This document shows, piece by piece, positions 1 through 9,852 of a stretch of DNA of 64,000 bases. The position numbers and the translations under genes are program-made. Numbering within the stretch: the stretch's first letter is position 1; each line of letters begins with the position of its first letter. The stretch spans positions 2,540,001 through 2,604,000 of the forward strand of contig JASXTE010000001.1 of NCBI GenBank assembly GCA_030280995.1, read 5' to 3'. The notes under the pieces are model-generated. The model was not told the origin of the DNA. It made no database searches and worked only from the letters and a program-made list of their open reading frames with translations. This DNA comes from Hemileia vastatrix. Lineage: Eukaryota; Basidiomycota; Pucciniomycetes; Pucciniales; Zaghouaniaceae.

Positions 1-255
1 TATTATATTATATTTTATTTTGTTTTATTTTATTATATTTTATTTTGTTTTATTTTGTTTTATTTTATTTTATTTGGTTTTATTTTATTTTATTTTATTT
101 TATTTTATTTTATTTTATTTTATTTTATTTTATTTTATTTTATTTTATATTATTTTATTTTATTTTATTTTATTTTTTTATTTTATTTTATTTTTTTATT
201 TTATTTATTTTTTTATTTTATTTTATTTTTTTATTTTATTTATTTTATTTTTTTA
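1..255. repeat. TTTTA pentanucleotide microsatellite
   Basis: Nearly pure TTTTA units with scattered single-base interruptions run from the window edge to about position 255 and end in a short G run (261-269). The array reads open in several frames as Phe/Leu/Ile/Tyr-rich peptides, but this is a by-product of the repeat. The left end lies outside the window. Confidence 0.95.
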
Positions 256-1089
256 AATAAGGGGGGGGGTGGGAATTAAGATTCACAATCTTAATTTAAC
301 CAACCAGAGTTTTTTTTTTAATTGATTCTACCAAGGTATTGACTACTTATTTCTATGTTAATGTGTGAATTTGAACTTGCTATATAGACTTACTCACTCC
401 CCTTTTCTATTTTTTCTATACCATAATCTGGTTGCCAACTGAATTGATGATACAAGCCCAAAATTAAGCCGTCAGTCACAATGCCGTGCAAAGTTGAACT
501 GATTTTTCAAACCTTTCACCAAACTATTTTGGGTATATCTATTTTGTTCTTAAACACATAACTGTCATTATACTCCTGGTATCAAACAAATCAATAACCT
601 TTATTCAAAGCCAGCAACCAATCTATTTTCCTACTCACTCACAAATCAAGCATGTAACAAGGTCAACCAGAATCATTATCATCATCATTCCCACCACTAT
701 CATGATCATTCAAAATTCTTGTCACCCTTATATATATATATATATATATCATATCTATTCTTAGAGCCCTCAAACTCTTCTTCCTTTCTTCTTCTCACAT
801 ACTACTAATAAAAAACTAACTACCTTGAAAGAAAGACATGAAAAAGGAAAAAAAAAATTAGGGAACAAGAAAAAAGAGAGACCAAGAAAAAACAATGATT
901 AAGATTCATAACACACATCTCTATAAAACTCCCTCCTCTCTTCACAGACACTGAATGAATGATATATACTACTGAAAAAAATAAAAAAATCACTCAGTAA
1001 CTAATCATTGCTATTTATAACTGTTCTGTATGTATGTATATATGCAGCATCATTTTGCCTTTACTTTTTTCTTTTTTGAATTAAACAAA
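256..1089. other. Non-coding AT-rich flank downstream of the FHA gene
   Basis: No supportable gene. The stretch contains a short TA microsatellite near 729-750, several A-rich tracts and many stop codons in all frames. It lies beyond the stop codon of the minus-strand FHA gene and probably includes its 3' UTR. Confidence 0.6.
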
Positions 1090-2995
1090 TCAAGCTTTTT
1101 TCCGATTACCATGGACCTTTTTGAAAAAGTACTATAGACAAACAAAAAATCAAAATTATCATTATATTTTCATTTCCTCCCCCCTCCCCCCCCCCACTAA
1201 AAAAAGAAAGAGATCTCCTTCATTCTCACACATACCTGTTTAGATGTAGTTTGAGTATGCCTCAACCTCCTAACATACGGCTGGAGATTGCTTCGTCTTT
1301 CATGGTCAGGATCTCTTTGAGGTTGATAGTACCATAACGCTTCTAAAGGCTCACCTGAAGCATCCTACAATTATATAATAGTAAAAGTCCCCAAAATTCA
1401 TATCAATATATGAATTCCCTGATTCATACCGGCCAAAAGAGTATGAGAAAACCAACCTTTAAACCTTCATTAGTGACACAACCAAACATGCCCGTTCCGT
1501 CCGCCCGGGAATCTTTTTCAAGAATTCCCAGCACCACAGGTCGATAAGCTTCAACAATCCAGTCTATATTGGTAGAGCTATTGTGGTGAGGATCACTAAG
1601 GTTATTAACAATATTAACCTCTGAGTCACTATTGGAATTAGAAAGTGAAGGTACAGATAGTGCTTCTGGTAACTGGAGACCTTCGTTCACAGCGCCAATC
1701 AAACTTGGTTGACTTTCCAAAACAGCCCGAATGACTTCAGTCGTACTAACGGTAGAACGAGGAGAGAAGACAATGGAAGATGCAATCAAGCCAACCAAAT
1801 CAAGACCTAATCGATTCACCACCTCAGCAATTCGCTGTGTTTTTTCTTGAGGTAAATAAGGTGTATAAGATTTATTAGATTTAGCAGTATTGAAAAATGA
1901 TTTGCCAGCAAGTGAAGACTCGATTTTGTTAGATGAATCGTGACCCAGGTAGTCGGACAGATTGATGATTTCAAGATTTTGGTCATTAGCTGCTTGAAGT
2001 TGGTTTGGAGTGTCAAGTTGAGGAGATGGTGAATCGGTGTCGAGCAAAGGGATGGTGCTCTGATCCGCCGATAAGTTGAAGTGGGGAGGCTTTTTTTCCC
2101 GTCTGTTGAGGCTTCCCAAACGAACCGAAACCGGAGAAGAATCTTGAACATGAGTAAAGGAGTCATCATCAAGACGAACGGTACATAACACTTCTTTGCC
2201 GCCATAAAAGTCCAACTTGATTTGTTCGCCCTCAATACGCTTCAGCTCGACTCCAGCACTTGAACCTTGCTCCAGACGTTCGCCATCTACCATGAGTCCA
2301 TTCTGGCCCTTGACCATCATTTTCACAGTAAGACCACCGAGTGGCGGGGCAATCAATGCACATGTACAATGAGTACGAGAAGCATGGGTGAATGATTTGG
2401 GCAACGTAACAGGGACGAGTGTGTATTTGGTGCTAATTTCGGGTGACACATCGGAGAGATCAGGCTTCCGCCCAAAAACAAGACAAGTGCCTGGAGAAAT
2501 ATCGACCGTCAATGTGCAAGGATTTGAAGCGCCGGCCTTGAGGGCAGTAGGCTTAAGGCTGCTAGCGCTGTAGGGCAAATGGGCGATACCCAGCCCGATG
2601 GGGGAGGTGAAAGAAGGTTGCGCCACTTTTTTGGATTCGTGGAGACAAGGTTTGACATCGGCGTCATCAAACGGCGAGGACGAACGGAACTGATCGGCGA
2701 CTTGGGACTGGGAGTGAGGGCGGGGACGGGATGGAAGTGACAGCTTGAAGGCGCGGAGAGATTCAGGGTTTCCAGCTGGACGACAGTTGGTGGATGAGGG
2801 CGAATACTTGATGCGCTTTTGCGGATAAACGTCACGTGTCGATGGAACGGGCGACGGACACGAGTCAGAGAGCAAGGGCGGCGACAGGGAAGTGGGACGG
2901 GAAGAATCTGCAGCAAACTCAGACACAGACGAGGCCGAAAGCGAGGACGACGGAAAGCCGAGGGAAGATGAGCGAGAACGTTCAGTGGGAGCCAT
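1090..2995 (-). CDS. FHA-domain protein, Tos4/Plm2-like (three exons)
   Basis: Three exons are read on the minus strand: 2995-1457, 1364-1236 and 1131-1090. Introns of 92 nt (GTTGGT...TGTAG) and 104 nt (GTATGT...TATAG) separate them, all in phase 0, giving about 569 residues. The start is the ATG at 2995; a GTG two codons upstream is in frame but is not a likely eukaryotic start. The N-terminal ~150 residues are Ser/Pro-rich. A forkhead-associated fold follows (roughly residues 165-300), with the GRK, SFTHASRTH and GQNGLMVDG motifs typical of FHA loops. The C-terminus, assembled only by splicing, has a conserved block (ALWYYQPQRDPDHERR, then QPYVRRLRH and SKQYFFKK). FHA domains bind phosphothreonine, and Tos4/Plm2 relatives are nuclear regulators of S-phase/checkpoint transcription. 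The assignment to that subfamily is inference. This is the only ordinary host gene in the window, and its codon use is markedly more GC-rich than that of its neighbours. Confidence 0.85.
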
Positions 2996-3271
2996 CAACA
3001 CTCAGACGGAAACTATCGACACGCTCACTCGTCTCATATGCACTCTCATATGTCTTCCCTACCCCCCTAGGCCTTATGTCTCCCAACACGCCACCCGCCT
3101 GTCTCGTCGCGTCGGCTTCAGCCACTCCCGCCACTCTTCCAAGCCCTCCCCTTCTAATCTAAAAATCCAAATCCCAATTGGATGCTCCAATACAAGCCAT
3201 TCTTCACCCACTTTGTCTTCCCACCCTCTTCCCCCTCGTGCAATTTCTGTCATATTTATACTACTAATCCC
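2996..3271. promoter_or_regulatory. Probable promoter and 5' UTR of the FHA gene
   Basis: About 275 bases, richer in GC and pyrimidine than the rest of the window, lie upstream of the minus-strand FHA start and run up to the first MITE. I see no convincing TATA box. Open frames here on the plus strand are low-complexity and have no recognisable domain. Confidence 0.35.
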
Positions 3272-3366
3272 GGAAAGCTTGCGCTTGTCTCGCATCGCAT
3301 CCCCCCGCCAAAGTCATGAGTATGCTTTGGGCGGGAGATGAGAGGTAAGACAAACGCAAGCTTTCC
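3272..3366. mobile_element. Foldback MITE with AAGCTTGCG termini, copy 1
   Basis: A 95-bp hairpin element. The left arm (3272-3290, GGAAAGCTTGCGCTTGTCT) is the inverse of the right arm (3348-3366) with one mismatch. The same terminal motif recurs at about 3714 and at 3989-4097, so this is a small family rather than a chance hairpin. It has no coding capacity. Confidence 0.7.
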
Positions 3367-3390
3367 TGCATTAGCTGTATCTATACAGCC

Positions 3391-3574
3391 AAGTCACAAA
3401 ATGCTGGTGGAGCTTTTGACGACAAAATTAAAGCTTCTCTGACAAAAAAATCATTTGCTTATTCAAAAGGCTGGTGGATAGGTCAGTGATACTTCCTTTT
3501 AAATAGGCAAATCATTTTTTTTGTGATGAAAACTTTGGTTTTTACGTCAAAAATTCCGCAAGCTTTTGTGACTT
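3391..3574. mobile_element. Inverted-repeat MITE with ~70-bp arms
   Basis: The left arm (3391-3461) starts AAGTCACAAAA and the right arm (about 3503-3574) ends TTTTGTGACTT. The arms are similar over about 70 bp without large gaps, including an AAAATGATTTGC-like inner end. The loop is about 40 bp. There is no ORF. It lies 24 bp from copy 1 of the AAGCTTGCG family. Confidence 0.65.
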
Positions 3575-3988
3575 GTTTGTATCAATAAATATCAATGGCC
3601 TGAGTGCCATTTATCGTGGGGTACCGTATTCCTGGAAAACCTCATTTCGCACCGCCGCCTATTGAAACTGATGTTATTATACATCTAGAAAATGAATTCA
3701 TCTATTCCCAAAAAGCTTGCGGTTTGCTTGTCTCCGATCCCCTGCCAAGAGCGACCTAAACTCACGTGTTTAGAAGGGGGTGGGAATCTAGAAAACTGCA
3801 AGTTTCTTCGAAATATCTTTACCTTGCAGAACCAAGAAAAGCACACCAAAGAGGTTGGAAGCTAAACTATATACCGATGTAAGACTAGCCAACAATACAA
3901 ATGTCTTTCAAAAAAAAAAAAAAAAATGTTGGTAGAAGAAGGTACTTACCAAATCTTATATAGTATTTTTTTAGAAAATTTGAAGATG
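3575..3988. other. Intergenic, with a partial AAGCTTGCG element near 3711-3830
   Basis: No gene is visible. The stretch around 3711-3750 (AAAAAGCTTGCGGTTTGCTTGTCT) matches the left arm of the neighbouring foldback MITEs, with a degraded right arm near 3795-3815. A 17-A run lies at about 3909. Confidence 0.5.
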
Positions 3989-4097
3989 CAGCTAATCCTG
4001 GGAAGCTTGCGGTTGTCTTACCTCTCATTCCCGCCAAAAACATCATAGGTCAGCTGACCTAAATTCATGATTTTTGCAAGCTTTCCAGGATTGGCTG
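3989..4097. mobile_element. Foldback MITE with AAGCTTGCG termini, copy 3
   Basis: The arms at 3989-4010 and 4076-4097 are 22-bp inverted repeats with two mismatches (CAGCTAATCCTGGGAAGCTTGC against its inverse). Between them lies a perfect 16-bp palindrome, TAGGTCAGCTGACCTA (4046-4061). Same family as the 95-bp element at 3272. Confidence 0.7.
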
Positions 4098-4111
4098 TAT
4101 TAGAGCATGTA

Positions 4112-5318
4112 CAGTGGCCGGACAAAAATTTCCACCTGTTTTTTTTTTCTCATAACTCAGCAACTATCCATTCTACATACATGGTCCTAATATCTTTCCG
4201 ACTCTAACCATCATGTAGAAAACAGCCATAACATTTATTTTTTCATTGGATGACATTTTTATAAAAAAAACCCCAAATTTAAAATTTCGTAAATTCAAAA
4301 TTTGAGAATGAGCAAGGTGACAAGGCCATGCCTTTCAGCATTGAAACTAGAAAGTATGATAAGACATTTCATCAAAAAAAATTGTTGAAAAATGATTAAA
4401 AAAAAAGTTACCTCACCTTACCAGCGGGTGGAGCCACCCTCAGCATCAACAACAGCCTGCATCCTAGCAGGCATGGATGCAACTAAATTGTCTAGTATGT
4501 TGCTCGGAAGGTTGTCCCAAGCCATTTGAATGGCCTCACGCATCTGAGGGATCATTTTTGGTTGATAAAGTTGAGAAATAGAATCTTTGATTTCTCACCA
4601 TACATTCTCAATTGGATTGAGATCAGGAGACTACGCTGGCCAGTCTATCATCTTGCGTAAGTTAATCACATCACAGAATTGAGCAGAAAGGTGTGAGGTG
4701 TGAATTGTGAGGTGTTAATGAATGGCTTTTTTTTCAGCAGCTCGGCTATGGAATCCAACTTCGTGTGCACACCTTTGAAGTGTACGAGGTGAGATTTCAT
4801 TGGTAAGTGTGTCTGTAACTTCAGCTAATGTTGATCTTCTGTTTTTTGACAGGACTTGGCTGTTTTCCCGAAGGTCACAATCAGAAGAAATGTGAGGTCG
4901 GCCAGGGAGTTGGACAGTTTCCACTGTGCCAGTGATATCGTGTTTCTTGATGATATCACGCACAGTGGCCCGAGGAATCCCATAACACCTTGATATTTGG
5001 TATGGATTGGCCCCCCACATTGACATGCCAACTATCTTTGTCTTCTCTTCAGTCGTCAAGTGCCTCTTTTTGGCTCGGGCTTGTGTCATAGGTGCAGGGG
5101 TCAGGTGAAAATGCAGGTAAGGATTGAACTTAAAAAATTAATAAGAAAAAGAAAGAGAAAAACAAAAAAAAAGTGATATTAGTAAAATATAAAAGAAAAA
5201 TGAGAAATCGGTTCTTACCTTGAGGTGTGAGTGGCGTTGGTGGTGGTAGCAGGAAGAAAAAAAAAGCTGATAATCTGGATTATGCATGCATCAGGTGAAA
5301 ATTTCAGTCCGGCCACTG
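4112..5318 (-). mobile_element. Tc1-like DNA transposon, internally deleted
   Basis: A 1,207-bp element with terminal inverted repeats CAGTGGCCGGAC(AAAA)ATTT. It is flanked on both sides by the TA dinucleotide (4110-4111 and 5319-5320) expected of a Tc1/mariner target duplication. The CAGTG terminus is typical of Tc1. The internal transposase has lost its middle third and carries stops, so the copy can only move in trans. Confidence 0.9.
4418..5089 (-). pseudogene. Tc1-like transposase remnant (HTH plus C-terminal DDE end)
   Basis: From the ATG at 5089, 124 codons are open. They give a basic N-terminus and two helix-turn-helix modules (motifs LTTEEKTKIV and GIPRATVRDIIKKHD, then QLPGRP and SPRTLQRCAHEVGFHSR). 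The frame then meets a stop, and the first catalytic half is missing. At 4663-4418 the family C-terminus resumes (DWPA-stop-SPDLNPIENVW, then a second stop, ending EGGSTRW). The third acidic region is present but the first two Asp regions are deleted. The open 124-codon piece could still make a DNA-binding fragment. Confidence 0.85.
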
Positions 5319-5341
5319 TACATACACAGTGCCCCACAAGA

Positions 5342-5535
5342 CACTACAGCACATGTTTGTTTCGCCATGGGGCGCAACAATTACACAACAGTTGTGCAAC
5401 AGTTACGAAACAATTGTTTTGTGCACTTAAGACCCACCTAAGACCTTCAAGTGCCAATAATAATTGTTACTTAACTGTTGCTTAATCGTTGCGCCATTGT
5501 TGCGTCCCACGACGAAACAAACATTTATTGTAGTG
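5342..5535. mobile_element. Inverted-repeat MITE (CACTACA...TGTAGTG)
   Basis: A 194-bp foldback. The left arm starts CACTACAGCACATGTTTGTT and the right arm ends in its approximate inverse. Similarity extends for about 70 bp per arm and includes a shared GCAACAA and TGTTTGTTTCG block. It has no ORF. It sits 22 bp beyond the Tc1 element, so the locus is an insertion hotspot. Confidence 0.75.
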
Positions 5536-5694
5536 AGAAGTCCTCGCGATTTTTTTTGCATATGCTCTTTTGCCAGCCACCACGTTTCCCGACTGCTCAC
5601 TACCTCACAATGACCATGTCAAATAGATCTTATTCTCTGTTTGTATTTCAGATTTAAATGCCAACAGTAAAATATAGCCCTATGATAAAAACAA

Positions 5695-6274
5695 TCACCA
5701 GCGAGTTGACCCACCCTTCGCTACAATAACTGCCTCCATTCATTTAGGCATTGAAGCAACACAATTATTGAAAATTGACATTGGCATGTCATTCCAGACT
5801 GTGTGTATTGCAGCAATCATCTCTTCTTTTGCGTGGGGGTGAAAAACATTGTGAACAATAACTTTGATTATTTTCCATATACTCTCAATTGGGTTGAGAT
5901 TGGGTGACTGGGCTGGCCAGTCTGGAAGCTTCTTAATATTGTTTTGAGCGCAAAAATCTTCACTCTCTTTGAATTTGTGGGTGGGGGTGTTATCCTACAT
6001 GAGGAGAAGTTTGTAATGTGGATCATGTTCTTGAAGATAAGGCAGTCGTGAAGTTTTGTATACATCTTGAATGAAATGTTTTGATGATTACTGATTTGGA
6101 GGAATAATGACCAATGGGACCTATTTATTTCCTAAGAGCCCTCCCCATATCATTACACTTGATTGACCACTCTTGAAGGTGTGCTGAAGACATTTGGGAT
6201 GAAACCTCTCCTCAGGGCAGCACCAGACATAAGTTAGTGTTGATATTTTACCTTACACAAAAGAAGATTCATTA
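5695..6274 (-). pseudogene. Tc1/mariner transposase, C-terminal half (split by Harbinger)
   Basis: Read on the minus strand from 6274: NESSFV, then VWCCPEERFHPKCLQ, TFKSGQSSVMIWGG, DNTPTHKFKES, LPDWPAQSPNLNPIESIWK and a terminal KGGSTRW stop (TGA at 5697-5695). These are the successive catalytic-core blocks of Tc1-like transposases. The first acidic residue reads Asn (NESSF), the usual residue being Asp. At least five in-frame stops are present. The N-terminal half lies beyond the Harbinger insertion at 11347-11510. Confidence 0.85.
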
Positions 6275-6625
6275 GAGCATCTACCTCTGTGTCGGTAAAT
6301 TGGTTCCGTATGCATATTTTACTGCATTTTGACGCGAACCTTAACCCTCGTTTCATTAAAGGCCTCTATTAGCTAGTGAATTCAGCATGTACTGTAGCCT
6401 GTCAACTAAATTTACTGAGCTCCTTTTGACCTCATTCGGTAATTCAATATTCTGCCTGCCAATTCTTTTCACTCCATCTTGTAACTGCTGAACACTTTGA
6501 CGTGTCACTACTTATTGTAACAAAACCTTTTCATATCATAATTCACAACTATTACTACACAACCCTTCTATCTACCCATTTTCCTCATTTCACATCTTGT
6601 CCTAAAACTCCTAAATTAATCTAAC

Positions 6626-7674
6626 ATGATAAACACATCCGAAGCTAAGAAAAAGCAATCCCCTAATTGGAACCACCAAGAAGAAGAGCAGTTAGCTATC
6701 TCCTGGATTCACATCAGCGAGCAACCAGAATTTGAAACTTAACAATCTGGTGAAACATTTTATAAGAAAATTGAAGCACATTTCAACCAATTCAGTTCTG
6801 TGCACTACCGAGACTATGATCAAATCAGAATAAGGTCAGTTTCAAGTTATAAAGATATTTTTTAATTATTTTAAACTTACTTTTTTTATAATATAGATGG
6901 CAGGCTCTCAACACGGCAACCCTTAAGTTCAGCTCTATCTACTACTCAATCGAAAGGAATCCTCCCAGTGGAACCTCACCAAGTGACTGGTTATAAACTG
7001 CCTTATCTCTTTATCAAGAACAAACAAAGTCAGCTTTTAAAAGTCTTCCTGCTTGGGAGAAGTTAAAGTTTGCTCCAAAGTGGCAAATGGAACCAACCAA
7101 GGTCCCAAATAGTGTAACGGTCGATTTGAGTGGGAACAAAAGCAATGGGAATGAAGACTTTACTAGTGACCCACCAACACCTTCTCCAGCCTCTAGTGGA
7201 TTTACAGTCTGTCCAATTGGGATCAAAGCTGCAAAGAAAAGGCGCCTTACTGAAGGAATGGAAGAAGATAAATCCTTACTCACATCCCGCTTCAATGACC
7301 TTTCCGAAAAAGGTGTAACTGCCATAAGTGACACAAATAGGCTAACCGAGTCAAGAAACAAACTAACAAGAGAGAATCTTCTATTAAAAAATGATAAAAT
7401 AAAGATTGAAGAAGAAAGACTAGAAATTGAGAAAAGAAAGCTAGCTATTGAAGAAAAAAATCTAGATATTAAAGTAAGACAACTGCGACTTTCAGAAAAA
7501 AATTGTAGCATAAATGAGGAGAAGTCTGTCAGTGAAATGATGACTAATGATCTTAAAGTTTTTCACACAAAAGAAAAAGATTGTGAGATGGCAGATGATT
7601 TACTTATTTTACAAAGTATGAAAGCAAAGTTAAAAAATAGATGGGTTAGCAATGATAATTATACCTTTAAATAA
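6626..7674 (+). pseudogene. NAM-associated/Myb-like Harbinger DNA-binding gene
   Basis: The ATG at 6626 starts exon 1 (to 6834). A 62-nt intron (6835-6896) follows, and exon 2 runs to the TAA at 7674. The N-terminal part has the SANT/trihelix signature seen in rust and plant Harbinger partners (NWNHQEEEQLAISWIHISE, a QSGETFYKKIEAHF block, then RWQALNTA). A PSGTSPSDWL motif, KR-rich linker and a long charged coiled coil (roughly KIEEERLEIEKRKLAIEEK) follow. Two in-frame TAA stops (6740-6742 and 6994-6996) break it. In active Harbingers this protein binds subterminal DNA and delivers the transposase. The open part after 7087 still encodes 195 residues. Confidence 0.8.
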
Positions 7675-7739
7675 AATGAAATAAATGTGTTTTTGTAGAT
7701 AAATATTTTGTCTGTATAAGAAATATATCTAAAATTAAT

Positions 7740-9817
7740 GGTGCACATAAAAACTGAAAAAAAATATTATACATTTCAAAAGAAATTAATTTATATCTTA
7801 TAGTCTACTCAAAAACCAATAAGGCTACTAGTATAAAAGAGAAAATGGATATTATATTGCAAGATGAGAAAAGAAGTGAGAAAAAATGGGCGTTTGGAAG
7901 AGTGTTTTTATATTCAAATCTGGGTCTGGTAGGATAGAAAGACACGACAAAGCCTTCTCCTTCTTCTGGAATTTTTGTTGGCTGTAAATAATTTGTGGTG
8001 TTAGCTTGAGCCAAGAGTAAAGAATATAAGATAATGAAAAATAAAAACAATTTTAATAAATAAAAAAGAAAACATTGTATATGGATGATTTATATTTAAT
8101 AATTATTATTTAGAATAAATAACATTTTTTTTAAAATTATATTTAAATAGTTGCACGTAAAAAATATAAAAATACTTACCTAACCATAAAAACAAATAAT
8201 TTAATGTCTTATAGTCTACTCAAAAGGCAAGAAGGCTAGTATTATAAATGGGGAATCAGATATTATTTTTCAAGATGAGAAAATATGATATTACATTGCA
8301 AGATGAGAAAAGAAGTGAGCGGAAATGGGCATTTGGAAGAGTGTTTTTATATTCAAATATGGGTCTGGTGGGATAGAAAGACACAACCAAGCCTTCTCCT
8401 TCTTCTAGAATTTTCCTTGCCTGTAAAAAAAAAAAATAGAATTTAGCTTGAAGCAAGATTAAGAATTAGGAAGTAAGATAGAAATAAAAATAAATTAGCA
8501 ATTAGCGAAATTAAAAAAAAAATAGGAGAGTAAATAAAACTAAAGTAGAAAAATTAAAAAAAAAGAGAGAAAGAAAAAAATTACTCATGTTGAGGGAAGA
8601 TTGACTATTTTCAAATCCTCTTGGACAAAGATTTACTGGCAATAGTCTATGGTTGGATCAAAAAAAAACCTCATTCAGGAGTGAAGTCTTTTCTCTATCC
8701 ATCCATAGGCTGTTTCCGGATTTTCATTGTCCATGAGGATGGGAATAACAAATTTTTCCTGCTAGTGGGATACACCCGAAAAATTTGTTATTCCCATCCT
8801 CATGGACATTCAGGAGTGAATTATTTTCTCTATCCATCCATAGGCTGTTTCCGGATTTTCCTTGTCCATGAGGATGGGAATAACAAATTTTTCCTGCTAG
8901 TGGGATACACCCAAAACATTTGTTATTCCCATCCTCATGGACAAGGAAAATCCGGAAACAGCCTATGGATGGATAGAGAAAAGACTTCACTCCTGAATGA
9001 GGTTTTTTTTCAATCCAACCATAGACTATTGCCGGTAAATCCTTGTCCAAGAGGATTTGCAATTAGCCAATCTTCCCTCAACGTGAGTAAATTTTTTCTT
9101 TCTCTCTTTTTTTTTAATTTTGCTACTTTAGTTTTATTTACTCTCCTATTTTTTTTTAATTTCGCTAATTGCTAATTTATTTTTATTTCTATCTTACTTC
9201 CTAATTCTTAATCTTGCTTAAAGCTAACTTCTATTTTTTTTTACAGGCGAGGAAAATTCTAGAAGAAGGAGAAGGCTTGGTCATGTCTTTCTATCCCACC
9301 AGACCCATATTTGAATATAAAAACACTCTTCCAAATGCCCATTTCTGCTCACTTCTTTTCTCATCTTGCAATATAATATCTGATTCCCCATTTATAATAC
9401 TAGCCTTCTTGCCTTTTGAGTAGACTATAAGACATTAAATTATTTGTTTTTATGGTTAGGTAAGTATTTTTATATTTTTTTACGTGCAACTATTTAAATA
9501 TAATTTTAAAAAAAATGTTATTTATTCTAAATAATAATTATTAAATATAAATCATCCATATACAATGTTTTCTTTTTTATTTTTCATTATCTTATATTCT
9601 TTTCTCTTGGCTCAAGCTAACACCACAAATTATTTACAGCCGACAAAAATTCCAGAAGAAGGAGAAGGCTTTGTCATGTCTTTCTATCCTACCAGACCCA
9701 GATTTTAATATAAAAACACTCTACCAAATGCCCATTTCTGCTCACTTCTTTTCTCATCTTGCAATATAATATCCGATTCCCCTTTTATAATAGTAGCCTT
9801 ATTATTTTATGTGCACC
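7740..9817. repeat. Nested ~2-kb palindrome inside the Harbinger element
   Basis: The outer ends are inverted GGTGCACATAAAA motifs (7740-7752 and 9805-9817). The left arm (to about 8640) is the near-complete inverse of the right arm (from about 9030), centred near 8,820. Within each arm a ~110-bp segment occurs twice (about 7860 and 8290 on the left, 9250 and 9640 on the right), giving four copies. The core (8600-9060) contains a further inverted duplication of a segment starting GTCCATGAGGATGGGAATAA. Open frames across it (for example 8621-9175) are by-products of this symmetry. Confidence 0.8.
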
Positions 9818-9852
9818 ATAAATTTATCACTTACTTTTCAATTTTTTTTACT

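Noticed and set aside
20..279. Three overlapping Phe/Leu/Tyr-rich open frames at the left edge
   Set aside because: They are translations of the TTTTA microsatellite, with no start context and no homology.
3095..3120. CGCG-containing motif upstream of the FHA gene as an MBF/SBF site
   Set aside because: Only GACGCGAC is present, not a full MCB (ACGCGT) or SCB (CGCGAAA), so the link to cell-cycle control is too weak.
2836..3341. Plus-strand open frames opposite the FHA gene start
   Set aside because: Shadow frames of the Ser/Pro-rich N-terminus and promoter, with no domain.
8621..9175. 184-codon frame and its mirror at 9062-8724 as a repeated-domain protein
   Set aside because: Both derive from the palindrome core; repeats of the peptide mirror the inverted DNA repeats and there is no gene context.
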